A DNA stretch of 64,000 bases, from the NCBI RefSeq assembly GCF_001519055.1, contig NZ_KQ954285.1, positions 510,678 through 574,677 of the forward strand. Reading direction: 5' to 3'. Within the stretch, counting starts at the first letter, position 1, and every line of letters begins with the position of its first letter. Source of the stretch: Novosphingobium sp. Fuku2-ISO-50. Lineage in GTDB: Bacteria > Pseudomonadota > Alphaproteobacteria > Sphingomonadales > Sphingomonadaceae. Shown here in pieces: positions 27,674 through 35,741 of this stretch. The translations under genes and the position numbers were made by a program. The notes below the pieces were generated by a model. That model was not told the DNA's origin and ran no database searches. It saw only the letters and a program-made list of their open reading frames with translations.

Positions 27674-28240
27674 TCAATGTGCGGCCGGAGCGGCTGGCGC
27701 ACCCTTGGCTTCGCCGGCTTCCTGCGCCTTGCGCATCGCTTCGACTTCGGCAGCGGTCTTGAAATCGACCAGTTCGATCTGGAAAACGAGATCCGCATTG
27801 GCCGGAATCGCTTCGCCCGCGCCCGCCGCGCCATACCCCAGCGTCGCGGGAACGCACAGGCGATAGACGCTGCCGCGCGGCATCAGTTGCAGCCCTTCGG
27901 CAAAACCGGGAATGACATTGTCGAGGCTGAGCGGCGTGCCCTGGTTCTGGTCGAACACCTGGCCCGTGGCGGCAAGATAACCGATATAGCTGATCAGAAC
28001 AAAATCGCTCTTGCCCGGCTTCGCCCCGGCGCCCTCGCGCAGCGCCGCATAGCCGAGGCCCGACGCCGTCCTGGCCGAACAGGCGCGCAAGTCCGCCGAA
28101 ACCACCGGCTGCAACGGCAGCTTGATGATCGCCCCGGCAACGGACGGCTTTTCGGCCGCCGATGCAGCCGCGGCAAGGTTGGGCGCGCACAAAAGGAGCG
28201 CGGACAGGGCGGATGCGATTCGCAACGAGGGCTTGATCAT
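27674..28240 (-). CDS. FKBP-type peptidyl-prolyl cis-trans isomerase, exported
   Basis: 188 residues: signal peptide (MIKPSLRIASALSALLLCAPNLAAAASA) and one FKBP domain with VLISYIGYLAATGQVFDQN, VIPGFAEGLQLMPRGSVYRLCVPATLGYG and FQIELVDF, which include the usual active-site aromatic and Asp/Tyr positions. A charged Ala-rich tail ends the protein. It assists folding of periplasmic proteins. In-frame ATGs at 28246 and 28252 are alternative starts and none has a good ribosome site. It is divergent from the Nfu-type gene. Confidence 0.9.
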   Translation of the reverse strand: MIKPSLRIASALSALLLCAPNLAAAASAAEKPSVAGAIIKLPLQPVVSADLRACSARTASGLGYAALREGAGAKPGKSDFVLISYIGYLAATGQVFDQNQGTPLSLDNVIPGFAEGLQLMPRGSVYRLCVPATLGYGAAGAGEAIPANADLVFQIELVDFKTAAEVEAMRKAQEAGEAKGAPAAPAAH

Positions 28241-28393
28241 GCCCATGCGCATAAGGCGCGCGACACGCGCCCGCCAGCGGGGAAACACCGCATAGCCCCT
28301 CGCATGAGGCAAAAAGCCGGTTTTTCGAAACTGTTTGGACGTATTAGACCCCGCGCCCCTTGACCCGATGCCCCCCTGATCTAAATGCGAATC

Positions 28394-28969
28394 ATGTTCA
28401 TTGAAACTGAAACGACGCCCAATCCGGCCACGCTGAAATTCCTGCCCGGGGAAGTCATCATGGCGACGGGTACGCGCGAATTCACCTCTGACGAGGCAGC
28501 CGCCGCTTCGCCGCTGGCGCAGGCCCTGTTCAGCCTGGGTGATGTCACGGGGGTATTTTTCGGGCGCGATTTCGTGTCGGTCACGATCGCCCCGGGTTCG
28601 GCGTGGAGCGATGCCAAGCCGCAAGTGCTTGCCGTCCTGCTCGACCATTTCGTCTCGCAAACGCCGCTGTTCGCCGTGGCCAGCGCCGATTTCGCCGTGC
28701 CTGAAGCCGATGACGGCGATTTCGCCGACGATCCCGCCGATGCCGATGTGATCGACCAGATCAAGGATCTGATCGAGACGCGCGTGCGCCCGGCGGTGGC
28801 CAACGACGGCGGCGACATCATCTATCGCGGATTTCGCGACGGCGTCGTGTTCCTGCAGATGCAGGGCGCCTGTTCGGGCTGCCCTTCGTCGACGGCCACG
28901 CTCAAGAACGGTATTGAATCGTTGTTGAAGCATTATGTTCCCGAAGTGAACGAAGTGCGCGCAGCCTGA
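28394..28969 (+). CDS. Nfu-type iron-sulfur cluster carrier
   Basis: 191 residues with the alphaproteobacterial/mitochondrial NFU1 layout: N-terminal Nfu_N domain (MFIETETTPNPATLKFLPG) and a C-terminal NifU-like domain carrying the cluster-binding Cys160-x-x-Cys163 in GACSGCPSS, preceded by RPAVANDGGDI. It delivers 4Fe-4S clusters to apoproteins. ATG 28394 is the family start; an ATG three codons earlier is possible. It opens the plus-strand housekeeping run that continues with tsaB. Confidence 0.92.
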   Translation: MFIETETTPNPATLKFLPGEVIMATGTREFTSDEAAAASPLAQALFSLGDVTGVFFGRDFVSVTIAPGSAWSDAKPQVLAVLLDHFVSQTPLFAVASADFAVPEADDGDFADDPADADVIDQIKDLIETRVRPAVANDGGDIIYRGFRDGVVFLQMQGACSGCPSSTATLKNGIESLLKHYVPEVNEVRAA

Positions 28970-29052
28970 ACGCCCGATCCAGGAATACTTGCCGACCATG
29001 ACACAGCCCGCCTCCGCCGTGCCCGGCCCCATCGCGTGATGGCGGATCGGCT

Positions 29053-29700
29053 GTGAACGCGCGCCTGCTTGTCATCGACTGCGCGACCGAGGCCTGTTCG
29101 GTCGCACTTTTCGAAGGCGGCACTTTACTGGCCGGCGAATACATCGAGCTTGGCCGGGGTCATGCCGAACGCCTGGTTCCGATGATCGCCGCGCTTCCCG
29201 GACACGGACGTGCGGCGCGCATCATGGTCAATCTCGGGCCGGGCAGCTTTACCGGCATTCGCGTGGGAATTGCGGCTGCGCGTGCGCTGGGGCTTGCCTG
29301 GGGATCCACCGTGGGCGGTTATGGCTGCCTGGATCTGGTCGCGGCGATGGCGCAGAACGCATATCCGGGCTCGACCATCGATGTGGTCATGTCCGGCGGG
29401 CACGGCGAATGGTTCTTTCAGCCGTTTGCCGCCACCGGCGAGCCCGAGGCGCCGCTTGCCTCGCTCTTGCCAGAGGCGGCGATCGAGCGCGCCGCTGCAC
29501 GTGTCATTGCCGGCAGCCAGGCTGCGGCCGTAGCGACACGAACCGGCGCTCTGGCGCACGCCATCCGTCCCGACGCGCGCGCCTTTGGCTTGCTCGACGC
29601 AGCGACATGGCGCGACGAGACGAGCCCGGTCTATGGCCGGGCACCGGATGCGCGCCTGCCGGTTGCGGCGCCTCCCGCCGCGACACCGCAAACGGCCTGA
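29053..29700 (+). CDS. tsaB: tRNA threonylcarbamoyladenosine biosynthesis protein TsaB
   Basis: Inactive ASKHA-fold partner of TsaD in the N6-threonylcarbamoyladenosine (t6A37) tRNA modification complex. 215 residues beginning LLVIDCATEACSVALFEGG, with GRGHAERLVPMI and NLGPGSFTGIRVGIAAARAL, the standard TsaB signature. It has a GTG start. The rimI gene follows after 17 bp, the usual tsaB-rimI pairing. Confidence 0.93.
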   Translation: MNARLLVIDCATEACSVALFEGGTLLAGEYIELGRGHAERLVPMIAALPGHGRAARIMVNLGPGSFTGIRVGIAAARALGLAWGSTVGGYGCLDLVAAMAQNAYPGSTIDVVMSGGHGEWFFQPFAATGEPEAPLASLLPEAAIERAAARVIAGSQAAAVATRTGALAHAIRPDARAFGLLDAATWRDETSPVYGRAPDARLPVAAPPAATPQTA

Positions 29701-29717
29701 CGCAAGGAAACCCGCCG

Positions 29718-30188
29718 GTGCTCCCTCCGCTCGACGATGTCGACCGTATCATGGCTATCATGGAGACCGCTTTTCCGCCGGAATTCGGCGAAGCCTGGAA
29801 CCGCCGCCAGGTCAGTGACTCGCTGTTGCTGGCGGGCACGCATCATGGACTGATCGCCCCCGACGGCAAAGCGAACCTCGACGAAGGCGAAAATGCAGCG
29901 GGCTTTTTTCTGTCGCGCGGTTTGTTTGACGAAGAAGAACTGCTTCTGTTCGCGATTGCACCGGCATGGCGCCGACGCGGGCTTGGACACCTGTTGCTGA
30001 CGCGTTTTATAGAAAGCGCCCGTCAACGCGGCAAAAAACGACTGCTGCTGGAAATGCGCCGCAACAATCCGGCGGGTATTCTCTATGCGGCCCATGGCTT
30101 TCGACCGATCGGAATACGCCCTCGGTATTATCGCACATTGAACGGAGAGCGGATTGACGCGATTACACAGGAACTCGTCATCGAATGA
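29718..30188 (+). CDS. rimI: GNAT N-acetyltransferase, RimI type
   Basis: 156 residues. RimI N-acetylates the N-terminus of ribosomal protein S18. The acetyl-CoA loop appears as RRRGLGHLLLTRF and the C-terminal motif as NPAGILYAAHGFRPIGIRPRYY, typical of RimI. The GTG at 29718 is preceded by AAGGAAA at 7 nt; an upstream extension overlaps tsaB without similarity. Family assignment is good, and RimI specificity is supported by the tsaB neighbour. Confidence 0.88.
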   Translation: MLPPLDDVDRIMAIMETAFPPEFGEAWNRRQVSDSLLLAGTHHGLIAPDGKANLDEGENAAGFFLSRGLFDEEELLLFAIAPAWRRRGLGHLLLTRFIESARQRGKKRLLLEMRRNNPAGILYAAHGFRPIGIRPRYYRTLNGERIDAITQELVIE

Positions 30189-30391
30189 ATCCATTCCGAA
30201 ACAAGTTGACTGTGTAATTTTCGTAATTTTTCTCGTTGCCGTGCAATACCTGATTGTTTAAGAATATGCATGGTCTATATGGCCACTGTCGAATGGGAGA
30301 GTCGATCCACCTGATCGGCAAAAAGCCAGCAATATCAATAGCATGGCCAATAGTAAAAACGGGTAACCATCAGAAAGAAGGTCGGTTCGCA
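30189..30391 (+). promoter_or_regulatory. AT-rich leader/promoter of the mucR-type gene
   Basis: This 203-bp gap is markedly AT-rich compared with the window, with T-runs (GTAATTTTCGTAATTTTTCTCG around 30212-30233) and AGCAATATCAATAGC further down. MucR/Ros proteins bind AT-rich degenerate sites and often autoregulate, so this is a plausible self-operator (inference). AAGAAGG lies about 10 nt before the ATG. Confidence 0.5.
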
Positions 30392-30832
30392 ATGTCCGAA
30401 ACTGAAAATGATCTGCGCGAGACGCTGATTACGCTTACGTCCGATATCGTCGCTGCCCATGTCAGCAACAACAGCGTTGCCGTTGGCGACCTGTCGACGT
30501 TGATCACCAACGTCTACACGGCTCTTGCAGGTCTCAAGCCGGCGGAACCGCAGGCAGAACCGACTCCGGAACCGGCGGTTTCGATTCGCTCTTCGGTCAA
30601 GAACGATCACATCGTCTGCCTTGAAGACGGCAAGAAGCTGAAGATGCTCAAGCGGCATCTGGCTACGCGCTACAACTTGACTCCTGATCAGTATCGCGCC
30701 CGCTGGAATCTTCCGGCCGACTATCCGATGGTTGCTCCGGCCTATGCCGAAAAGCGCCGCGAACTGGCCAAGAAGATCGGCCTCGGTCGCAAGCCTGCGC
30801 CCAAGCGCGGTCGGGCCAAGGCGGCAAGCTGA
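30392..30832 (+). CDS. mucR: MucR/Ros family transcriptional regulator
   Basis: 146 residues. MucR proteins are H-NS-like regulators of exopolysaccharide, motility and cell-cycle genes in alphaproteobacteria. An N-terminal oligomerisation helix (ETLITLTSDIVAAHVSNN) is followed by the DNA-binding region VCLEDGKKLKMLKRHLATRYNLTPDQYRARWNLPADYPMVAPAYAE in pieces typical of the family, and a basic tail. Against the Ros Cys2His2 pattern only Cys76 and His89 remain: position 79 is Asp and positions 93-94 are Arg-Tyr, so a canonical zinc site appears absent. Non-zinc MucR homologues are known. Confidence 0.92.
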   Translation: MSETENDLRETLITLTSDIVAAHVSNNSVAVGDLSTLITNVYTALAGLKPAEPQAEPTPEPAVSIRSSVKNDHIVCLEDGKKLKMLKRHLATRYNLTPDQYRARWNLPADYPMVAPAYAEKRRELAKKIGLGRKPAPKRGRAKAAS

Positions 30833-30868
30833 TCGCTTGATGCCGGGCCGCCGACGCGGCCCATGAAG

Positions 30869-30935
30869 AACACCCGCATGACCGTTGGCAATCCGGCATC
30901 GCCGGGCGCTGCAATGGTCTTGCGGGTGTCTTTTT
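30869..30935 (+). terminator. Probable terminator after mucR
   Basis: ACACCCGCA (30870-30878) pairs with TGCGGGTGT (30921-30929), immediately followed by CTTTTT. The loop of about 42 nt contains its own GGC/GCC pairing. Long-looped but with a proper U-run, so it is a fair intrinsic terminator. Confidence 0.65.
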
Positions 30936-30999
30936 GCCAAAAATCTCTATCGCTCCCGCCGGCCATTGCAGTCTGTGTCCGACAGCCTATCATGAGCGG

Positions 31000-31025
31000 G
31001 CCTTCCACTTGCGCCTTCCACTTGC
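31000..31025. repeat. 13-bp perfect tandem duplication before fur
   Basis: GCCTTCCACTTGC occurs twice head-to-tail, ending 9 bp before the fur start codon; it therefore lies in the fur 5' leader. Confidence 0.9.
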
Positions 31026-31034
31026 GGATGACAC

Positions 31035-31457
31035 GTGCACCAGCCAATCGACATCGAAGCCCTCTGTGCCGAACGCGGCTTGCGCATCACCGACCAACGC
31101 AGGGTGATTGCCCAGGTTCTGTCGGAGAGCGATGACCATCCCGATGTCGAAAAACTGCACGAACGCGCCGTCGCGCGCGATCCGCGCATTTCGATCGCCA
31201 CGGTCTACCGCACCGTGCGCCTGTTCGAAGAAGCCGGCATTCTCGACCGCCACGATTTCGGCGATGGCCGCGCCCGCTATGAAGCGACGCCCGAGGCGCA
31301 TCACGATCATCTGATCGACGTCGAAACCGGTCGCGTCATCGAATTCGTCGACCCCGAACTCGAAGCCTTGCAGCGTCAGATTGCCGAAAAGCTCGGCTAT
31401 CGCCTGGTCGATCACCGGATGGAACTTTATGGCGTCAAACTTGGCCGTGACGCGTAA
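31035..31457 (+). CDS. fur: Fur family metal-responsive regulator
   Basis: 140 residues. Winged-helix domain with RGLRITDQRRVIAQVL and ATVYRTVRLFEEAGI; dimerisation/metal domain with EAHHDHLIDVETGRVIEF. The regulatory metal His residues (HHDH) are present but the structural Cys4 zinc site is missing (a single Cys in the whole protein), as in typical alphaproteobacterial Fur. It could be Fur or a Mur/Irr-like relative. GTG start; the downstream acyltransferase overlaps its end. Confidence 0.9.
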   Translation: MHQPIDIEALCAERGLRITDQRRVIAQVLSESDDHPDVEKLHERAVARDPRISIATVYRTVRLFEEAGILDRHDFGDGRARYEATPEAHHDHLIDVETGRVIEFVDPELEALQRQIAEKLGYRLVDHRMELYGVKLGRDA

Positions 31458-32298
31458 TCGCACGGTCGGGCCCGATCGCGGCGCGCCGATTTCGTGGGCC
31501 GGATGGGTGCGCCTCGTGCTGCGATCGATCGGATTGCTGATCGCGTTGGTGATCTGCGTGCCGCTGCACTATGCCTATCGCACCGTGCATTACGGATCGC
31601 CCTTTCCCAAACTGTTTCTCCGCATCGCCTGCCGCTTGTGCGGCGCGCGGCTGCGCGTGCACGGCGTTCCGCTCAAGCGTGACGTGTTCTTTATCGCCAA
31701 TCACTTGTCCTGGCTCGACATTCTTGCGCTTGGCGGGGCGAGCGGGACAGCGTTTGTGGCCAAGGCCGAACTCTCGGTGGCGCCCGTGGTCGGCTGGCTG
31801 GCGCGGATAAACCGGACTGTCTTTGTCAGCCGCGAAGATCGCATGGGCGTTGCCGACCAGATCAACCGGCTGCGCGAGGCGCTCGCCGACAATTGGTCGA
31901 TCACGGTCTTTCCCGAAGGCACCACGACCGACGGAAAATCGCTGTTGCCATTCAAGACCTCAATGCTGCGCGTGCTCGAACCGCCGCCGACAGGGATCAT
32001 GGTTCAGCCCGTCCTGCTCGATTACGGCGGCGACATCGGCGAATGGATCGGCTGGATCGGCACCGAGGCCGGAGTCGACAATGCCAAGCGCATTCTGGCG
32101 CGACGCGGCTCGTTCAAGCTCGAAGTGTTCTATCTCGAACCGTTTGACCCGCGCGATTTTCCGGGACGCAAGGCGATCGCAGCCGAGGCGCGCGCGCGCA
32201 TCCTGCCTGCACTCGAAGCGCGCCTTGGCCAGCCGGTGCGCCCGTTCGCCCATGTCGTCAGCCCCGTTCGCTACGCCCCGCCCGAAGAGGCCGCATAA
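31429..32298 (+). CDS. Lysophospholipid acyltransferase (PlsC-like)
   Basis: 289 residues with one N-terminal membrane helix (LVLRSIGLLIALVICVPLHY). The acyltransferase motif HX4D is NHLSWLD, followed by the glycerophosphate-binding FPEGTTTDG. It is predicted to acylate the sn-2 position of lysophospholipid or a related lipid at the inner membrane (1-acyl-glycerol-3-phosphate acyltransferase or ornithine-lipid OlsA type). The start overlaps fur by 29 bp if ATG 31429 is used; GTG 31447 is an alternative. Confidence 0.88.
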   Translation: MASNLAVTRNRTVGPDRGAPISWAGWVRLVLRSIGLLIALVICVPLHYAYRTVHYGSPFPKLFLRIACRLCGARLRVHGVPLKRDVFFIANHLSWLDILALGGASGTAFVAKAELSVAPVVGWLARINRTVFVSREDRMGVADQINRLREALADNWSITVFPEGTTTDGKSLLPFKTSMLRVLEPPPTGIMVQPVLLDYGGDIGEWIGWIGTEAGVDNAKRILARRGSFKLEVFYLEPFDPRDFPGRKAIAAEARARILPALEARLGQPVRPFAHVVSPVRYAPPEEAA

Positions 32299-32352
32299 CC
32301 ACCTCTCCCCCCCTTTGCGCCTCAGGTGAATCTGGCGTATGGGCGGGCGCTT

Positions 32353-33675
32353 ATGACTGCGAACACCCCGCCCCGCACCTTTCACGTCAAAAGCTTCGGC
32401 TGCCAGATGAACGTCTATGACGGCGAGCGCATGGCCGAACTGCTTGTTGCCGACGGGATGACCGCCGTTGACGAGCGCGAAACCGCCGATCTGGTCGTGC
32501 TCAACACCTGTCACATCCGGGAAAAGGCGACTGAAAAAGTCTATTCCGACATCGGGCGTCTGCGCCGGGAAGACGGCTCGACCCCGCTGATCGCGGTCGC
32601 GGGCTGCGTCGCCCAGGCCGAAGGCGCCGAAATCATGGCGCGCGCGCCGCAAGTGCGCGTCGTCGTCGGCCCGCAGGCCTATCACCGTCTGCCCGAAATG
32701 GTCGCTTCTGCCGCCACCGGCGCGCGCGAGACCGAAACCGACATGCCCGCCGAGGCGAAATTCGCCGCGCTGCCCAAACGGCGCAAGTCGACCCCGACCG
32801 CTTTTCTGACCATCCAGGAAGGCTGCGACAAGTTCTGCACTTATTGCGTCGTACCCTATACGCGCGGCGCGGAAATCGCGCGGCCGTTCGCCGATCTCGT
32901 CGACGAGGCCAAGGCGCTGGTCGACGGCGGCGCGCGCGAAATCACGCTGCTGGGGCAAAACGTCAACGCCTGGGCGGGCGAAAATGCGGTCGGACAGGCG
33001 ATCGGACTCGCCGGGCTGGCGCACGAACTGGCCAGGATCTCCGATCTGGCGCGTATTCGCTATACCACCAGCCATCCCGCCGACATGGATGATGCGCTGA
33101 TCGAGGCGCACGGCAGCAACGCAAAGCTGATGCCGTTTCTCCATTTGCCGGTGCAATCGGGCAACGATCGCGTGCTGCGTGCGATGAACCGCAGCCACAG
33201 CGCCGAGGGCTACCTCAAGATCATCGAACGGGTGCGTGCCGGGCGCCCGGACATTGCGCTCTCGGGCGATTTCATCGTCGGGTTCCCGGGCGAGACCGAG
33301 GCGGAATTTGCCGACTCGCTCGCGCTGATCGACGCCGTGGGCTATGCGCAGGCGTTCAGCTTCAAGTATTCGCCCCGCCCGGGCACCCCGGCGGCAACGA
33401 TGGACGGCCAAATTGCCGCCGAGGTCATGGACGATCGGCTGCAACGCCTGATGGCGCACATCAACCGCGATCAATTGGCATTCAACCGCGCCTCGGTCGG
33501 CAAGCGCTGCACCGTTCTGGTCGAGCGGCGCGGGCGCCAGCCGGGGCAGTGGCTGGGCAAATCACCCTGGCTGCAATCGGTTCATTTCACCGATGAAGCG
33601 AATATCGGCGACCTGGTCGAAATCGATCTGATCGACGCCGGTCCCAATTCGCTGGCCGGGCGGCGCGTCGGCTGA
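32353..33675 (+). CDS. miaB: tRNA-2-methylthio-N6-dimethylallyladenosine synthase
   Basis: Radical-SAM methylthiotransferase that adds a methylthio group to i6A37 of tRNA. 440 residues: the N-terminal UPF0004 domain has three cluster cysteines (SFGCQMN, NTCHIRE, AGCVAQ), the radical-SAM triad is GCDKFCTYC, and the C-terminus is a TRAM domain (RCTVLVERRGRQPGQWLGKS). MiaB rather than MtaB/RimO is supported by VVPYTRGAEI, LGQNVNAW and the phoH-ybeY-corC neighbours, a classical MiaB context. Confidence 0.95.
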   Translation: MTANTPPRTFHVKSFGCQMNVYDGERMAELLVADGMTAVDERETADLVVLNTCHIREKATEKVYSDIGRLRREDGSTPLIAVAGCVAQAEGAEIMARAPQVRVVVGPQAYHRLPEMVASAATGARETETDMPAEAKFAALPKRRKSTPTAFLTIQEGCDKFCTYCVVPYTRGAEIARPFADLVDEAKALVDGGAREITLLGQNVNAWAGENAVGQAIGLAGLAHELARISDLARIRYTTSHPADMDDALIEAHGSNAKLMPFLHLPVQSGNDRVLRAMNRSHSAEGYLKIIERVRAGRPDIALSGDFIVGFPGETEAEFADSLALIDAVGYAQAFSFKYSPRPGTPAATMDGQIAAEVMDDRLQRLMAHINRDQLAFNRASVGKRCTVLVERRGRQPGQWLGKSPWLQSVHFTDEANIGDLVEIDLIDAGPNSLAGRRVG

Positions 33676-33678
33676 CAC

Positions 33679-33715
33679 GACCGCCCGGTTTGACCGCCCG
33701 GTACGACCGCTCAGC
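33679..33715. repeat. 13-bp degenerate tandem repeat
   Basis: GACCGCCCGGTTT, GACCGCCCGGTAC, GACCGCTCAGC: two and a half copies just after the miaB stop, running into the stop-codon region of the small minus-strand gene. Confidence 0.75.
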
Positions 33716-33860
33716 CGTGATGCGCGCGGTGGTGCGGATGATAGTGGTGATGCGGCGCCGGATGGTGATGGCGATGAAAGGGGCGGGCATCGGCCATGGC
33801 CGGAGTCAGCGCAAGCGCGGCAGCGGCAACGGTGATGGCGGCAATGAGTGTCGAGCGCAT
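33711..33860 (-). CDS. 49-residue exported histidine-rich peptide
   Basis: A small gene with strong translational signals: AGGAGGA lies 8 nt before the ATG at 33860. The product is a signal peptide (MRSTLIAAITVAAAALALTP, cleavage expected after AMA or ADA) followed by a mature part of about 24 residues of which half are His, alternating with Pro, Tyr and Arg (RPFHRHHHPAPHHHYHPHH). Such peptides can bind Ni, Cu or Zn in the periplasm; that role is inference. It sits on the strand opposite to miaB and phoH. Confidence 0.7.
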   Translation of the reverse strand: MRSTLIAAITVAAAALALTPAMADARPFHRHHHPAPHHHYHPHHRAHHG

Positions 33861-34155
33861 GGAACACGTCCTCCTGTTTTGAGGCCCCGATTGCGGGGCA
33901 ACGCAGAACGCTATGGCACGGCCACGATGAACCGTCACCGCACAGGGCCTGCAGAAACGATTCAGCTTTGTCGCAAGCCCGCGACATAACCCCGCGATTG
34001 GCCCTGATTTGCGCCTTTGTGCAAACAGGCTGTGCAAATCAGCGCAAACGGGGCAAAATTCGTGATTGCCTGTCTTGCGCCTGCCACATCACGGCATAAT
34101 CTTGGGCTGCATTATCCGGATGCACCCAAACAAGGGAGACACCCCCAAGGGGATT
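33861..34155. promoter_or_regulatory. Divergent region between His-rich peptide gene and phoH
   Basis: 295 bp without a gene. It contains the inverted repeat TGATTTGC (34005-34012) / GCAAATCA (34034-34041), around repeated GTGCAAA units, and a short GCCCCG/CGGGGC palindrome near 33883-33900. CATAAT at about 34094 could be a -10 element for phoH. No known operator is recognised. Confidence 0.45.
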
Positions 34156-35238
34156 ATGGCCCGCAAGTTCCCCCGCGCCACGACCGAGGCGCATCGCGAT
34201 TCGCATGGCGAACCTTCCGGCCACTATGGTGCTGCGCACGAGGGCGCGCATCGCAGCGACGTTCAGCGTCGCGCCCGAATCGAGATAGAGTTCGATGAAC
34301 AAACCGTGCTGGGCGCCTTGTTCGGACAGTTCGATACCAATCTCGTGCAGATCGAAAACCGGCTGGGCGTCTATATTTCGGCGCGCGGTGCCAAGGCCCT
34401 GATCGAAGGGCCCGACGATGCCGTGGCGCGCGCGCGCGACGTCTTGCGCGCGATGCATCAACGGCTCCTGTCGGGGCAGGAAATCGATGCGGGCGCCGTC
34501 GATGCGCTGATCGCGATGTCAAACGAGCCGACACTCGAAGGGATCATCACCGGCGCTCCGCTCGACAATCCCCCGATCCTGATCCGTACCCGGCGCAAGA
34601 CCATCGCGCCCCGGTCAAAGACACAGATCGACTATATGCGCGCGCTGATCCGCGACGATGTCATCTTTGCGCTGGGCCCGGCAGGCACCGGCAAGACCTA
34701 TCTCGCCGTGGCGCAAGCCGTCGCGCAACTGATGAACGGATCGGTGCAGCGGCTGATCCTGTCGCGCCCGGCGGTCGAAGCGGGCGAACGGCTCGGCTTT
34801 TTGCCCGGCGACATGAAGGAAAAAGTCGATCCCTACCTCCGCCCGCTTTACGACGCGCTTTATGACTGCATGCCGCCCGAACAAGTCGAGCGGCGATTGG
34901 CTTCCGGCGAGATCGAAGTCGCGCCGATCGCCTTCATGCGCGGACGCACGCTGGCCGATGCCTTTGTCATTCTCGACGAAGCGCAAAACACCACGCCGGC
35001 CCAGATGAAGATGTTCCTCACCCGGTTTGGCCAGAACAGCCGCATGGTGATCTGTGGCGACCCGCGCCAGGTCGACTTGCCCGGCGGCGTCGCGGGCAGC
35101 GGCCTTGCCGATGCGGTCCGTCGTCTCGAAGGGGTCGACGGGATCGGCACGGTGCGCTTTGGATCGGGCGATGTCGTGCGACACCCGATTGTCGGGCTGA
35201 TTGTCGAAGCCTACGAAGGCGAGGACGCCCTGCCTTGA
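34156..35238 (+). CDS. phoH: PhoH family ATPase
   Basis: 360 residues: an N-terminal KH-like region (about 40-110), then a P-loop ATPase/helicase-like domain with Walker A GPAGTGKT (174-181), VQRLILSRPAVEAGERLGFLPGD and Walker B VILDEAQN. PhoH proteins (YbeZ) partner with the endoribonuclease YbeY in rRNA and RNA quality control, and ybeY is the next gene. ATG 34156 follows AAGGGGATT. The stop overlaps the ybeY start (TTGA). Confidence 0.94.
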   Translation: MARKFPRATTEAHRDSHGEPSGHYGAAHEGAHRSDVQRRARIEIEFDEQTVLGALFGQFDTNLVQIENRLGVYISARGAKALIEGPDDAVARARDVLRAMHQRLLSGQEIDAGAVDALIAMSNEPTLEGIITGAPLDNPPILIRTRRKTIAPRSKTQIDYMRALIRDDVIFALGPAGTGKTYLAVAQAVAQLMNGSVQRLILSRPAVEAGERLGFLPGDMKEKVDPYLRPLYDALYDCMPPEQVERRLASGEIEVAPIAFMRGRTLADAFVILDEAQNTTPAQMKMFLTRFGQNSRMVICGDPRQVDLPGGVAGSGLADAVRRLEGVDGIGTVRFGSGDVVRHPIVGLIVEAYEGEDALP

Positions 35239-35741
35239 CCGCTCCTGCAGGCGTGCCCGCGCTCGACATCGACATTGATCCGGTCTGGAGCGAAACCGTC
35301 GACTGGGAAGCGCTGGCCGCTGCGGCGACGCAGGCTGCGGCGGCGGTCGCTCCGGAATTGGCCCACGCACACATGCTGGTCAGCCTGGTCATGGCCGATG
35401 ACGAGGAAGTTCACGCGCTCAACAAGCAATGGCGCGCCAAGGACAAGGCGACCAATGTCCTGTCATTTCCGATGCTTTCGCGCGAGGAAGTGCTGTTGGC
35501 CGGGGACAATGCCGATGCCCCGGCGATGCTCGGCGACCTGATCCTGGCGCATGGCGTATGTACCCGTGAAGCGGCCGAAAAGGGCATTGCCACGACGGCC
35601 CATACCAGCCACCTGATCGTCCACGGGCTGCTCCATCTTGCCGGTTACGACCATGAAGAGGGCGAACGCGAAGCCGAGGAAATGGAAGCGCTGGAGCGGA
35701 AGGCGCTTGCGCTCCTGGGGCTTGCCGACCCATATGCGTGA
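35235..35741 (+). CDS. ybeY: Endoribonuclease YbeY (rRNA maturation)
   Basis: 168 residues. The zinc-binding motif HLIVHGLLHLAGYDH (H-x3-H-x5-H) is intact, with NKQWRAKDKATNVLSFPM and LGDLILA upstream as expected. Required for 16S rRNA 3'-end maturation and 70S quality control. The TTG start overlaps the phoH stop by 4 bp; a GTG at 35253 is an alternative. Its stop overlaps the corC start. Confidence 0.93.
   Translation: MTAPAGVPALDIDIDPVWSETVDWEALAAAATQAAAAVAPELAHAHMLVSLVMADDEEVHALNKQWRAKDKATNVLSFPMLSREEVLLAGDNADAPAMLGDLILAHGVCTREAAEKGIATTAHTSHLIVHGLLHLAGYDHEEGEREAEEMEALERKALALLGLADPYA

Noticed and set aside
28998..29039. A 13-codon frame (MTQPASAVPGPIA) before tsaB
   Set aside because: It is too short to support and has no distinctive ribosome site or family; possibly part of the tsaB leader.
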